Assembly: GCA_032433765.1 (NCBI GenBank)
Contig: JAVIAB010000160.1
Span: 16,197,400-16,261,399, forward strand
Direction: 5' to 3'
DNA from: Megaustenia siamemsis
Taxonomy: Eukaryota; Mollusca; Gastropoda; Stylommatophora; Ariophantidae
DNA length: 64,000 nucleotides
Position 1 is the stretch's first letter, and each line of letters starts with the position of its first letter. Made by a program: the position numbers and the translations under genes. Of the stretch, positions 45,156 through 57,173 are shown piece after piece. A model generated the notes under the pieces. The model did not search any database. It worked only from the letters and a program-made list of their open reading frames with translations, and had not been told where the DNA came from.

Positions 45156-45574
45156 AGATGGATGATGAAAAACGCTCCCAGCTTTATGCAATGTCTAGCG
45201 ACGCTGAAAGGATCGTGAAAATCTTGGATTGACTGCATTGCTCTTCCTTGCTATGATTAGTGAGCCAGATGTCCCATCATACTCTCGTTCGGCTGAGTCA
45301 ACAGGAATATATCGATCTATGTTCACTGTCATCAAGCCAGTGTGTTGGCATTATTCTATTCATGGAAACAAGTTTCATTGCACTTGAGGCATCCTCTCCA
45401 CCGCTCGTCCCAGCATTTTTCGAAGCGTATACAAACGGATTGCTCCTTTAAGGTTTTCATTATAGATACATGTGCTTTTCCCCATTAAGCACTCCGGATC
45501 AACCAGATCCATTTTCTACCTTTAGACTCCTCAGACTCATCATTGTCCCACCCAATGTCCTCTTCTCTCACAGA

Positions 45575-46375
45575 GATGCCAGGTCTAAACATGAATGGAA
45601 AGATAATCAATAACCTAAGATATGCTGATGATACTGTTCTACTAGCAACAAATCTTTAAGATCTACAATTACTTGATGAAATAAAAACAAGCAAAAAATA
45701 TGAATTAGTTATGAATATAAAAAGACTAAAACTGATCATAAACACAAAGATAATACTCAAAACCTACAAATAGATATCAAAGCTGAAGGAATAGACCTGG
45801 AGACAGTTCAGAGCTACAACTACCATGGATATACTATATAACCAGTGATGGAAAATGTAAGACTGAAATAAACAAAAGAATAGGAATGGCAAAAAATAAT
45901 TTTAATGCCATGAAAATATACTATAATATATAAATATACATCAGGGCTACAACTAAGAATAGCAAAATGTAATATTGTCAACATTCTTGTATGGTGCAGA
46001 AACATGTACATTAGACAAGAAAACAGAACAGAAAATTGAAGCCTTAGAAATGTAGATTTATCGAATTAGGTAAAAAGAAAACAAACGATGAAGTCTTAAA
46101 ACAACTAAAAATGAAAAGAGAACCACTAACCACAATTCAAACAAGATAAATGATATTTTTGGGGCATGGTAAAGACACAGCAGCCTATTAAAAGTAATTT
46201 TTAAAGAGAAAATGCAGTAAAAGAGACAGTACAAGACCAACACGGACGAGTAACATCAAAAGATGCACAAGTCAGTCTATGACAACTTGCACTATCAAGG
46301 CAAGAGACAGGGCGGAATGGCGCTCCGTGGTAGCCAATCTTCGATAGATTCGGAGACGGCATCCAATGATGATGG
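45575..46375 (+). mobile_element. LINE group A reverse transcriptase 3' half
   Basis: Contains NNLRYADDTVLLATN near 45610, MNIKRLKLI, then RRIGRIG-less decayed thumb text, GHGKDTAA-like segment and CGGAATGGCGCTCCGTGG. It ends in ATGATGATGG near 46375. Confidence 0.65.
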
Positions 46376-46529
46376 TGAGTCCAATTTATCAGGAAAGGAG
46401 TGATTGCAGTAAAGGTTATGGCAAGGTCTGGTTTCCATCAACGAACGCCATTCCTCTTAATGCAGTCAGTGGTTTCGTCAGTCATTGAAATCGGGCTGGG
46501 CTTTCTTACTCTATCTCACATTGTTAGCT

Positions 46530-47460
46530 ATGTTGGGAAATGTACAGAATGAAGTTATGCCTCCCGTGTTGGGGTGTACCAGGGATGCGTCAATACCAAA
46601 CACGCGACATCTTCGAAGTTTTCTAGTGCGATCTTGTACATGCAAGCGTACCTGGGGGTGGCATGTAACAAGATGAATCCACAGCTACCAGAATTACAGT
46701 CAATGAATGGCAACCCCATTAATGGCTGGAGATCGTGGTTGGTAGAGGGCGAGACAACACTAAAGGGCGTATGCAACAAGTAGGACATGCCTAATGGAAG
46801 GGATTGGATTGATGTGCATGACAGACGAGGGCTAACCAAAGTCATCATGACAGGAAATGCCCTGGCTGGGTGCAGGGCATGACTGAGTCCAAGATCCGGG
46901 AGGTACTTTAACTTCATTCCCAGCCTTAGACCCGATCATCGTCATATTGAGATTGTGGCAGAACCTATACATTTCTGGTTATTAAAGGGCCAACAACATA
47001 TGCGGTCATTTTGATTGACTCATAAAGTATGATTTCCTCGAATGACAAGAACACACTCTGCTGGGAGTGGGTGCACCTATTCTACATGCCTCATGTCAAC
47101 ATCCTAACTTGGATATATCCCCTCCGTACACGCGGGAGTTCGTGGCAATGAGATGGCGGACAGGTTGCGTGGTCTGCCATTGCGCCGGAAACCTTAAAGT
47201 TGGAGACAGTTGACATTGCGAGGGCTTTAAAAGAGCAAATCTCACAGGATGGCAACAAGGAAGTTGAGGGTAACCCACACTTCAAAAGATAATTGGTGAA
47301 ACAAAGCGCCAGGAAAAGAATCCTCAGTGACAAAGAACGCTTCAGGACAGGTACAATCAGCAGACAACACTTCGATGGTTGCTGGAACGGGCGGTAGAGT
47401 GGATATGGGAATACAATGACGCCAGTCCGAATTGAAGACGATTATGTTTCACGTTGCAGA
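46530..47460 (+). mobile_element. I-type LINE fragment, RNase H region
   Basis: VQNEVMPPVLGCTRDASIPN matches the same block at 56640-56905 (minus). Farther on, a decayed RNase H end reads ILTWIYPLRTRGS with GNEMADRL in the next frame, then a basic tail. No intact frame. Confidence 0.55.
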
Positions 47461-47582
47461 GTATTTTTAGTATTCCGTCTATCACCATATTGCGAAGATA
47501 CACACACAAAAAACACAGATTTTAAAAGCACATACCCCCCACCCGACCCCATTTTTGTCAGGTGATCGTGAAATCACCAAAA

Positions 47583-49640
47583 TCACTGTGTGCATGCCAG
47601 TGTTAGTCACATATCATATCTTTGTGTGTGCATGCCAGTGTTAGTCACATCTCCAATCTTTGTGTGTGCATGCCAGTGTTAGTCACATATCATATCTTTG
47701 TGTGTGCATGTCTGTGTTAGTCACATCTCCAATCTTTGTGTGTGCATGCCAGTGTTAGTCACATATCATATCTTTGTGTGTGCATGCCAGTGTTAGTCAC
47801 ATATCATATCTTTGTGTGTGCATGCCAGTGTTAGTCACATCTCCAATCTATGTGTGTGCATGCCAGTGTTAGTCACATATCATATCTTTGTGTGTGCATG
47901 TCAGTGTTAGTCACATATCATATCTTTGTGTGTGCATGCCAGTGTTAGTCACATCTCCTATCTTTGTGTGTGCATGTCAGTGTTAGTCACATATCATATC
48001 TTTGTGTGTGCATGTCTGTGTTAGTCACATCTCATATCTGTGTGTGTGCATGCCAGTGTTAGTCACATCTCCTATCTTTGTGTGTGCATGCCAGTGTTAG
48101 TCACATCTCATATCTTTGTGTGTGCATGCCAGTGTTAGTCACATCTCATATCTTTGTGTGTGCATGCCAGTGTTAGTCACATCTCATATCTTTGTGTGTG
48201 CATGTCTGTGTTAGTCACATCTCATATCTTTGTGTGTGCATGCCAGTGTTAGAATGTCTGTGTTAGTCACATCTCATATCTTTGTGTGTGCATGCCAGTG
48301 TTAGTCACATCTCATATCTTTGTGTGTGCATGTCTGTGTTAGTCACATCTCATATCTTTGTGTGTGCATGTCTGTGTTAGTCACATCTCATATCTTTGTG
48401 TGTGCATGTCAGTGTTAGTCACATCTCATATCTTTGTGTGTGCATGTCAGTGTTAGTCACATCTCATATCTTTGTGTGTGCATGTCTGTGTTAGTCACAT
48501 CTCCTATCTTTGTGTGTGCTTGTCTGTGTTAGTCACATCTCATATCTTTGTGTGTGCATGTCTGTGTTAGTCACATCTCATATCTTTGTGTGTGCATGTC
48601 TGTGTTAGTCACATCTCATATCTTTGTGTGTGCATGTCTGTGTTAGTCACATCTCATATCTTTGTGTGTGCATGTCAGTGTTAGTCACATCTCATATCTT
48701 TGTGTGTGCATGCCAGTGTTAGTCACATTCATATCTTTGTGTGTGCATGCCAGTGTTAGTCACATCTCATATCTTTGTGTGTGCATGTCTGTGTTAGTCA
48801 CATCTCATATCTTTGTGTGTGCATGTCTGTGTTAGTCACATCTCATATCTTTGTGTGTGCATGTCAGTGTTAGTCACATCTCATATCTTTGTGTGTGCAT
48901 GTCAGTGTTAGTCACATCTCATATCTTTGTGTGTGCATGTCAGTGTTAGTCACATCTCATATCTTTGTGTGTGCATGTCAGTGTTAGTCACATCTCATAT
49001 CTTTGTGTGTGCATGTCTGTGTTAGTCACATCTCCTATCTTTGTGTGTGCATGTCTGTGTTAGTCACATCTCATATCTTTGTGTGTGCATGTCTGTGTTA
49101 GTCACATCTCATATCTTTGTGTGTGCATGTCAGTGTTAGTCACATCTCATATCTTTGTGTGTGCATGTCTGTGTTAGTCACATCTCCTATTTTTGTGTGT
49201 GCATGTCTGTGTTAGTCACATCTCATATCTGTGTGTGTGCATGCCAGTGTTAGTCACATCTCATATCTTTGTGTGTGCATGCCAGTGTTAGTCACATCTC
49301 ATATCTGTGTGTGTGCATGCCAGTGTTAGTCACATCTCATATCTTTGTGTGTGCATGTCTGTGTTAGTCACATCTCATATCTTTGTGCGTGCATGTCAGT
49401 GTTAGTCACATCTCATATCTTTGTGTGTGCATGTCTGTGTTAGTCACATCTCATATCTTTGTGTGTGCATGTCAGTGTTAGTCACATCTCATTTCTTTGT
49501 GTGTGCATGTCAGTGTTAGTCACATCTCATATCTTTGTGTGTGCATGTCAGTGTTAGTCACATCTCATATCTTTGTGTGTGCATGTCTGTGTTAGTCACA
49601 TCTCATATCTTTGTGTGTGCATGTCTGTGTTAGTCACCTC
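47583..49640 (+). repeat. 38-bp minisatellite, about 54 units
   Basis: The unit is TTTGTGTGTGCATGTCTGTG plus TTAGTCACATCTCATATC. The left quarter mixes CATCTCCAATC and CATATCATATC forms, while the right part is uniform. The last unit runs straight into element H (49617 onward), and the same junction exists without an array at 32887. Confidence 0.97.
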
Positions 49641-49970
49641 TAGTGACTCGGGCAGATGGTGCTCGTAAACCTGGGAGGGTCGACCATCTAAGGGCAGAAT
49701 CTCCCTACAGAAAAGACAATTTGCTGCTTTGCAGAAAGAATGGGGACAATCAAAGGCTAAGGAAAGCAAGCCTGAATAAATGCTGGCTGAAATTGGATGC
49801 GCTGGACCACTGGCGCAGAACACAGTGCAACGTTTTAACAGGTGTTCAATCATAATGGATCTGGCAGACTCAATTGTGATGTTCTGTGTGTGGGGAAGAT
49901 CAACACACTTAAGCTGACTTCATGTGAGAGTCTGGAATCCTACTCTGATTGAGTCCTGATCGCAGAGAGA
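49617..49970 (+). repeat. Element H, second copy
   Basis: GTTAGTCACCTCTAGTGACT, GGCAGATGGTGCTCG, AATCTCCCTACAGAAAAGAC and GAGTCCTGATCGCAGAGAG match 32887-33210. Function and class are unknown. Confidence 0.6.
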
Positions 49971-49974
49971 GAGA

Positions 49975-51215
49975 GAAATCACCAAAATACACATGATGAT
50001 GATGAAATACGAAACGTCTCTTTGGCTTGAGCAATCATCTGCTAGTCAAGGGAAGTAACTGTCAGTTGCCAGCGACCATAACAACAGCTTGGCAGTGACA
50101 TTTGTGGTGACTAATTTTGCTCTCTGGACACTTACTAAAACAGGTGGCTGATTTCCTTCTATTTATGTTTGCGGCTTATATATGTTAGCAAGCCAGAATA
50201 GTTGTTGCATGGAGAGTTATCCAAATTCAGTACATCTGCAATATGTAGAATTTCTCTTCCCCAAATTTGGTTTATGTTTATTGTATGATGATAATTAATT
50301 ATATTCATGATTCATTTTTTATTCATCGGCGCGGAACAAAACTGAGATCAGTCAGATCAGATAGTAACTTATTAATTTATATTATTTATATTGCTACGTC
50401 ACCGTCGTAATCAGCCGTAATGATATTGCTAAGATAAGAATTTATATAGTTTAATTATGTGTGTTCAGAATTATTTCATTAACATATATAAAATATGTGG
50501 AGTCGGATCGTTTGTAGTTTATATTATTTTAATTGTATTTGTAATTGTTCAAACAACTCAACTGTCGTCTCTGAGAAATTACGCATACCTCATCAGTTAG
50601 GCATGATTCACCGAAATAGATGGTGGATAGGTAGGGAAGGGGAAGGAGTGATGAATCACACACGTACCTGCAACCTTATCTATTCTTAAAACTGCTTTAC
50701 GCAGTCGGGGCATTGTTGATGACTTGATGATGTAAATTTACAGATGTTGGAATTAGTGAGTAAAACAGACATAATAATTCATAGTTCGTTCGTTGTCACA
50801 AAACGGTTGTGAGGGCCTGTACATGCAAAGCAAAGGTTCACTTCAAAGAGTCTCAAGATCTCTCTCTTCAAGAAGAAATAATATCAATTGTTATTGAAAT
50901 AAAAGCACAAAAGTCCATTAATAAATTAGTGTAGAAATAAAAATAGTGCATAGCATATCAATAACAAATTATTCTCAACTTCTTACATACTGACAATGAT
51001 ATATAGGTACTGATATAGTTGAAAGTTGTCATTTCTCTTTCTAAGAATAAAAAGAATCATGAATGTGTGTACATTTATTTGGGGAAGCAGTAGAACACAA
51101 GGTAGGGAATATAAATAATAAAAAAAACAATTAACAGGTGTTTTAACATCGCTGTGGGCAGCATAGTAATAAACCAAAATATACATAGCCCAGGTCTTGA
51201 TAGTTTAGTGGAAAA
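49975..51215. other. Stretch without recognisable genes
   Basis: AT-rich. Short unexplained open stretches (for example 50495-50689) have no motif and no splice support. No tandem repeat or transposon ends were seen. Confidence 0.4.
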
Positions 51216-51217
51216 TC

Positions 51218-51312
51218 ATCATTGAATGCCGTCTTCACATTGAAGGTTGGCTACCATGGAGCGCCATTCCGCTTTGTCTCTTGCGTTGATGGTGCAGGTT
51301 GTCATAGGCTGA
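51218..51312 (-). mobile_element. LINE group A 3' end, very short
   Basis: The reverse complement gives CAGCCTATGACAACCTGCAC, CGGAATGGCGCTCCATGGT and a CAATGATGAT end. Confidence 0.65.
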
Positions 51313-51399
51313 GTGAAAAATGGATTGAGTTAAGAGCCAAGGAGATCAACCCAAGTTATTAACTCTTAGTTCTAGTTTTTGTTACAGGGAGCTATTTCC

Positions 51400-52430
51400 C
51401 AGTACCTGATGGATAAGTTTTAGCTTGCCCATCCTGAACTTTTTGAGCTGATCTATTCTAGCGGTTAGTGTAATACTAGGTCTACTGTGTTAGCGGTTCA
51501 TACAAACGCAGGGATCATAGTAACTTCTTTCTAGGTTTTTTTTAATGGAGGCAAAGTGCTTGACATTAACAGAGCTGGTGCATGTGCTAAGATAAATGGA
51601 GGCAAAGTGCTTGACATTAACAGAGCTGGTGCATGTGCTAAGATAAATGGAGGCAAAGTGCTTGACATTAACAGAGCTGGTGCATGTGCTAAGATAAATG
51701 GAGGCAAAGTGCTTGACATTAACAGAGCTGGTGCATGTGCTAAGATAAATGGAGGCAAAGTGTTTGACATTAACAGAGCTGGTGCATGTGCTAAGATAAA
51801 TGGAGGCAAAGTGCTTGACATTAACAGAGCTGGTGCATGTGCTAAGATAAATGGAGGCAAAGTGCTTGACATTAACAGAGCTGGTGCATGTGCTAAGATA
51901 AATGGAGGCAAAGTGCTTGACATTAACAGAGCTGGTGCATGTGCTAAGATAAATGGAGGCAAAGTGCTTGACATTAACAGAGCTGGTGCATGTGCTAAGA
52001 TAAATGGAGGCAAAGTGCTTGACATTAACAGAGCTGGTGCATGTGCTAAGATAAATGGAGGCAAAGTGCTTGACATTAACAGAGCTGGTGCATGTGCTAA
52101 GATCAATGAAGCAGAACCATCCAAACCCTACACTACCTCTTTGAGGTGACTCTAATAATAAACTGACCAGTCTCATTAGTCCCATATCGGGATAAACTGC
52201 ATGGTAATGTCACTAGCCCCTACAGCTGACAAATGCATTCTTTAAACTTATTAATATTAGCATCTATACACAGAAGACTAACCATTCTAGTCTGGTCAAA
52301 TGAGTAGGGTTTGGATAGGGAAGGCAACCATGTAGTAAAAAAATGTGGTGCTGAAGTCGGATATGTTGGGTCAAAAAAGTAAAAATAAATCAGAACACCA
52401 TGCATCTGCTCCAGCTTAACCTCCCTTTAA
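51400..52430 (-). repeat. Repeat G containing the 51-bp array
   Basis: Flanks of the array match 32470-32830 on the opposite strand (see that entry), so the array grew inside a copy of repeat G. Confidence 0.45.
51545..52105. repeat. 51-bp minisatellite, 11 near-identical units
   Basis: The unit contains AATGGAGGCAAAGTGCTTGA and CATTAACAGAGCTGGTGCAT. Units are almost identical, with one C-to-T change at 51763 as the only clear internal variant, so the expansion is very recent or is being homogenised. The length is a multiple of three, so both strands have open frames of nearly 200 codons (17-residue repeats such as NGGKVLDINRAGACAKI). These are not supported as genes. Confidence 0.96.
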
Positions 52431-52599
52431 GGAAGGATGAATTTTGGTAGTCATTGGGTGAATACAAGAAAGAAAGAAGGATGAATTTTCCTTATGATAA
52501 GTCTCTGTGCAGAGGGAGTTTCCAATCATTATGAAAAATCATCTCTGTTATAGATTGTATAGTGGAAGTGGTGAAGACACACAAAAAAAAAAAAAGAAA

Positions 52600-53105
52600 A
52601 CTAAAAACCTCCCCTTAAAATAGGCTTAATAGATTGTGCAGGTCTCTTCTAGTTTCCCTGACATCAGAAAAACCAAGCCACCACATAATGTTGGCTATCA
52701 CATAGGTCACACAACAATGGAATCATTGAAAATGAATGAGGTAGTTGGGACCTTCTTCAAAACCGGCAGCAGGAAAGCCCAGCAGAAGGTAAAACCATCA
52801 TATGAAAGAAATGCTGAACAAGTTGGAAACAAAGGCTACAAACAACACACAAAACTCCTATGACCAATTGTAAAGACACATCCAGACAATCATTTTCTAC
52901 CTTAAAACATGCAACTATTGACTCGTAAGCCATCTTCACCCCTTAGAAGTAAGTCTCATTGATGAATGCCACTGTGTAAGAGAAGTCCAGACTACAAAAC
53001 ACCTTCTTCAGGAGTGTAAAACTTTGCCAGACTTGAAACTAAAAATGTGGGGACACTATGATGTCATGTGACTGTTAGCTCTGATGACTGGGAAAGAAGG
53101 CATAA
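52600..53105 (+). mobile_element. I-type LINE 3' end, decayed
   Basis: Frames with VDRLAKTGS-like text (KTGSRKAQQKVKPSYE), then HLLQECKTLPDLKLKMWG, correspond to the RNase H end and Cys-rich tail of an I-type LINE. Frameshifted. Confidence 0.5.
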
Positions 53106-53360
53106 AGACCAACAATTTCATGAACGGCGAAAAGAGGGAGAAAAAATAATGTGCATGTCGTAGGTTCTTTGATAAATAATGATTTTATTAAATTCTATGA
53201 AAGAAAAAAAATGAAACCGAGTTTTTGTGTTTCTCATGTTCTGTTATTGTCTTGAAGTTAAAGTAGTCTGATCTAGTTAGTACTTTCAGAAGTGTTCATG
53301 ATTATTTATACATGTTGACATGCAGTTATAATTTACCTTCATTTTTAGTTAACACCATTC

Positions 53361-53528
53361 ATGGCGAAAGATAGTAAGACTGTGTCCACCATTCGCCGCC
53401 GAAAGGGGAAACAAGTTGCTCTTGTTCTCCAAAAGATTAAAGAAGACAATCCGAAGCCTTCATTTTTCAGTGAGGAGGAAATAGCTACCGCTGAGGCTGA
53501 AGAGAAGTGCTATTTATTTGATGACCGG
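53361..53528 (+). CDS. PIGB: GPI mannosyltransferase 3 (PIGB), first coding exon
   Basis: ATG GCG in an acceptable context opens a basic amino end (RRRKGK near residues 12-17) followed by an acidic stretch (EEEIATAEAEEK). It ends in phase 0 at GTAAAA. The next exon begins in phase 0 with the conserved PIGB core, so joining is consistent. TTTTTAG directly before (53342-53348) may be an acceptor, in which case a non-coding or further coding exon lies upstream. The amino end of this family is poorly conserved, so this exon is less sure than the others. Confidence 0.6.
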
Positions 53529-53849
53529 GTAAAAATACTTTGTTGCTATAATAATTTGTTGGCTCCTTTAAGCTGATTATGAAATAATGTTATTGTGAAT
53601 GTAAAATGTATTGTAAAGTAGAGTGAATGGGTGTTTAAAATAGAGCATATTACATTAGAAGTATACAGTGTGCAAAATAGTGTGTAGAAATAATATGTAC
53701 TTGACTGTTCTTACAGGCCAATGGTTATTTTAGTGCTTACCAATGTTAAATTATGAAGAGACAGTTCATATTTCTCTCAGATGATGTATAGGTTAGTCAG
53801 GATTGATTGTGTTAAATATTTTTGCTCTAAGTTTCAAGAGTGATCTAGA

Positions 53850-54110
53850 GTTGTGTCTTTTAACATGCCCCTAAAATCTCAGTTGTCTTGTTTGAATTCT
53901 GTTTAGTAGTTCTCTTTTCATTTTTAGTTGTTGTAAGACTTCATAATTTGTTTTCTTATCTTTCCGTCCAATTCTTCCTGTTCGTCTATAAATCCACATT
54001 TCAAAGGCTTCAATTTTCTGTTCCATTTTTAAAAAAATATCTATTGTTTCTGCAGCATACAAGAATGTTGAGAAGATATAACATTTTGTTGTTCTTAGTT
54101 TTAGCCCTGG
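53850..54110 (-). mobile_element. LINE group A fragment
   Basis: The minus-strand frame has YAAETIDIF, KIEAFEMWIYRRTGRIGRKD and LLNRIQTRQLRF. It lies in PIGB intron 1, opposite to the gene. Confidence 0.65.
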
Positions 54111-54139
54111 TGCTAAAAAGACCTGACAACATAGTATAG

Positions 54140-54320
54140 CCATAGTAGCCTCCATCAGTCATAGTTGACTATGGATTTTTCAGCGCCCCTAGAAATGTAA
54201 TTTGTTCTTTTCTCTCCTTTCGCCGTGTCAAAATGGTGATTCTGGAATATCCTCTTCAGGGTGCAGCTTTGGCAGAAAAAGAAAGAGACAAGTTGTTGCC
54301 CATGCAACATGTTCCTTCAC
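54140..54320 (-). mobile_element. 3' end of the 24095-type LINE
   Basis: GACTATGGATTTTTCAGCGC and CCTAGAAATGTAATTTG mirror the 3' end at 24110-24160. Short and decayed. Confidence 0.4.
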
Positions 54321-54497
54321 TCCACGTAGCCGAGCGATCCAAAGGTCTAGCAGGGCAAGAATATTGGGTGGTGAAGAGATGTATTATTCCAAGACTGACA
54401 ACATACAGATAGAGATAAAGGCACTAGAAGATTTGACATTGAAGTGATCACACACATGTGCAACAACATATACCATATGTTATATATATATATATAT

Positions 54498-54808
54498 TTG
54501 GTTATGGAAGGCCCCGGTATCACTGCAAATGAATTAAAATCCATAATTGCTCAACCGCCCGTGCCGGTGGAATCATCCGAATTACTAACTCATCTTCCAA
54601 ACAAAGAAAGGTTGCTGTAGTCCCCATCATAGCAGTCTCAGCACACACCAAAAGACATAAGGCGAAACCGCACAGAAAGTGAACACAGCCAGCAGTTCCC
54701 TGTCATACGATATCATCATTCATCGTAAAAAATTGGAATATCAGAACATGATCAAAACGGATGAAACACACAGCTCATGGTGTGCACAGAGCACCTAACT
54801 CAGTAGCT
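54498..54808 (+). repeat. Repeat E, 5' part
   Basis: GGTTATGGAAGGCCCCGGTA, CTCAACCGCCCGTGCC, GACATAAGGCGAAACCGC and CACATCTCATGG-like text match 21838-22140. It is cut off at 54808 by a LINE group A end. Confidence 0.65.
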
Positions 54809-54970
54809 AAAGTACAAGGTAGATAAGGCAGAGACAGATCAAAACTAAGTGGACATATAACATCAAAAGATGAACAGGTCAGCCTATGACAACAATCACT
54901 ATCAAGGCAAGAGACAAAGTACAAGGGCAGTCCATGGTAGCCAACCTTCAATGTGAAGACAGCCCCTATT
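54809..54970 (+). mobile_element. LINE group A 3' end
   Basis: GGTCAGCCTATGACAAC, AAGGCAAGAGACAAAG and GTCCATGGTAGCCAACCTTC match the common group A terminus. Confidence 0.6.
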
Positions 54971-55233
54971 AAATGAATGTATCTACGTTTTAGCATTTAA
55001 TGAGGTTGGTGTAAGAGCATTTTGTAAAGTATAAGTTTACACGTTTCTTCACATTATAAAGTCTGTGTACATGTCAATGTTTATTGAAGCTGTGTACATG
55101 TCAGCATTTATTATAGTCTGTATACATGTCTTCATTTTACAAATCATTGCAGCAATTTATAAAATATGTTTACCTACTACTATTGCTATGTTAATTGACT
55201 TGTTTCTGGTGATTTTTTTTTTTTTTTTTTAAG

Positions 55234-55394
55234 GTTCTTGGGCCCATGACTTTGAGATGGCTGATGTCAAACAACAAATCCTTGTTTCTGACTCTTTTGG
55301 CCATCAGATGCGCTAATGCTCTGATTATACAAACACAATTTGTCCCTGATGAGTACTGGCAGTCACTAGAAGTATCGCATAAAATGGTTTTTGG
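55234..55394 (+). CDS. PIGB: PIGB, second exon (first membrane segment and DEYWQ loop)
   Basis: PIGB adds the third mannose to the GPI anchor in the ER. This exon encodes a hydrophobic segment (SLFLTLLAIRCANALI) and the lumenal loop FVPDEYWQSLEVSHKMVFG. The acidic DE in this loop is conserved in GT22 mannosyltransferases and thought to be catalytic. Acceptor is a long T run plus AAG; donor GTAAGT, phase 2. Confidence 0.93.
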
Positions 55395-55479
55395 GTAAGT
55401 TAGAAACCAACGACAGTGTTAAAACAAATATTCAATACAGCAAAATAGTTTGGCTTTATTTTTCTTTCTTGTTTGCTGA

Positions 55480-55630
55480 GAGTGGGTGGACGAATTGATA
55501 GTTTGGCAGGCTCCAAACCAGTAGGATGCTGGTTTGAATCTCGCTAGGGTCAAAAGATTTTTTTCATCGGGAGTAAAATTAAAAACCTAACATTTTGTAG
55601 TGACTGCACTGAACACTCTTTATTCTCCGC
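55480..55630 (+). repeat. tRNA-derived SINE, family S1
   Basis: GGATGCTGGTTTGAATCTCG is a B box; TTCATCGGGAGTAAAATTAA and GTAGTGACTGCACT match the S1 body at 6900-7000. It lies in PIGB intron 2. Confidence 0.55.
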
Positions 55631-56040
55631 CCCTCTAATGTCTCGGCAGTATTGGGAAAATGCAGTATAGATATTTTTTTTTCAAGGGGAACAATTCCCC
55701 ATAATTCTTTGTAAGATTCAATGAGATCAGCAGTGTTTCAACATTTCTTATCTTGATGTCTGTTTTTATAATATTCAAGTAATTCATGACCCACATTATA
55801 AAAGTAAAGTAACTCACAATCTCCTTTTATAATAGTCAAGTAATCTGTGACCTTCCACCCCTAACCCCTTTTATATAACAACAAAGTAATTCGTGTCTCC
55901 ATTTTATTTTGAAATTGTAATTTAAAAAAGTTTTTTAAAAAAAATTAGTCGTACAATTTTGTGGAAAAAATAGTTTTAATTAAAAATAATCTTCATGGCC
56001 CATCAGAAAGTTCTTGCTGACTGTTAGGAATTTCAATCAC

Positions 56041-56595
56041 ATATGGTACAAGAGTCATCTATCATTAATGGGTAAGCTCTTTGTTAACAGAATAAACCAT
56101 ATTGTACATATGGTACAAGAGTCATCTATCATTAATGGGTAAGCTCTTTGTTAACAGAATAAACCATATTGCACATGTGGTACAAGAACCATCTATCATT
56201 AATGGGTAAGCTCTTTGTTAACAGAATAAACCATATTGTGTGTGTGGTACAAGAGTCATCAATCATTAATGGGTAAGCTCTTTGTTAACAGAATAAACCA
56301 TATTGCACATGCGGTACAAGAGTCATCAATTATTAATGGGTAAGCTCTTTGTTAACAGAATAAACCATATTGTGCGTGTGGTACTAGAGTCATCAATCAT
56401 TAATGGGTAAGCTCTTTGTTAACAGAATAAACCATATTGTGTGTGTGGTACAAGAGTCATCAATCATTAATGGGTAAGCTCTTTGTTAACAGAATAAACC
56501 ATATTGCACATGCGGTACAAGAGTCATCAATCATTAATGGGTAAGCTCTTTGTTAACAGAACCAATCTTATTGCACATAGGGTACTAGAGTCATC
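56041..56595 (+). repeat. 67-bp minisatellite, about 8 units, in PIGB intron 2
   Basis: The unit contains TGGTACAAGAGTCATC, CATTAATGGGTAAGCTCTTT and AACAGAATAAACCATATTG. Each unit carries GGGTAAGC, a good match to a splice donor, and AATAAA. Confidence 0.95.
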
Positions 56596-56599
56596 TATC

Positions 56600-56665
56600 A
56601 TTAACCCTGGATTACGATACCATCGTTAAACCGATTCAAAACACAAATTCTTAAAAATTTGATAG
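56600..56665 (+). repeat. Repeat F start (piggyBac-like end)
   Basis: TTAACCCTGGATTACGATAC with a following AT-rich body. Only one end is recognisable. Confidence 0.45.
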
Positions 56666-56905
56666 TTTTCCCGTGTGTGGTCCAAATACTAATCTTCAGG
56701 TATGCTCGTGCTCTCCGGACCTTGATTCTGTCATCCATGGTTGGAAAGTCAAGATGATACCTCATTGCTACACTGGGAGTGTCCCTTGTACATCCCAAGA
56801 TAATGCGCATTGCTTCATTTTGTATTTTCTCCAGCCTATCAATTTGAGTCGTACTGACAGTAAGAATTGCCAGGGCATACTCGATTGGTGCGAGGACTAA
56901 TCCCT
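56640..56905 (-). mobile_element. I-type LINE fragment
   Basis: The minus-strand frame reads LVLAPIEYALAIL, then DRLEKIQNEAMRIILGCTRD and FPTMDDRIKVRRARAYLKI, the region between reverse transcriptase and RNase H. It is open except near its 5' end. Located in PIGB intron 2. Confidence 0.65.
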
Positions 56906-56929
56906 ATAAATAGACCCTATATAAAGAAA

Positions 56930-57000
56930 TGGTCACTAACACCATATTCCTCATACACCTAGCAAGGCATGGAGGGAATTTTACCTTTTACTAGTATGGC
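56930..57000 (+). repeat. SINE S2 tail fragment
   Basis: AATGGTCACTAACACCATAT, CACCTAGCAAGGCATGGAGG and TTTTACCTTTT match the S2 3' end. A further scrap is at 57058. Confidence 0.5.
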
Positions 57001-57173
57001 CTGGCATGATACTAATTACATTAATATATAAAATGTACCTTCATTTATTGAAAATAATGGTCACTAACTCTGTATTTTCTGTGGAAGGAAGTCTCATTTG
57101 ATACTAATTTTAGTTATGTAGGTCTCTTATGAATGACTACAGCCAAATAAAAAATTGGATAATTTATCCACAG

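Noticed and set aside
47583..49640. CRISPR array, because of regular spacing of repeats
   Set aside because: Units are contiguous with no unique spacers, and the genome is eukaryotic.
51490..52185. Three overlapping frames of about 200-230 codons over the 51-bp array
   Set aside because: Same arithmetic effect; all three are equally open, which is not expected of a selected coding frame.
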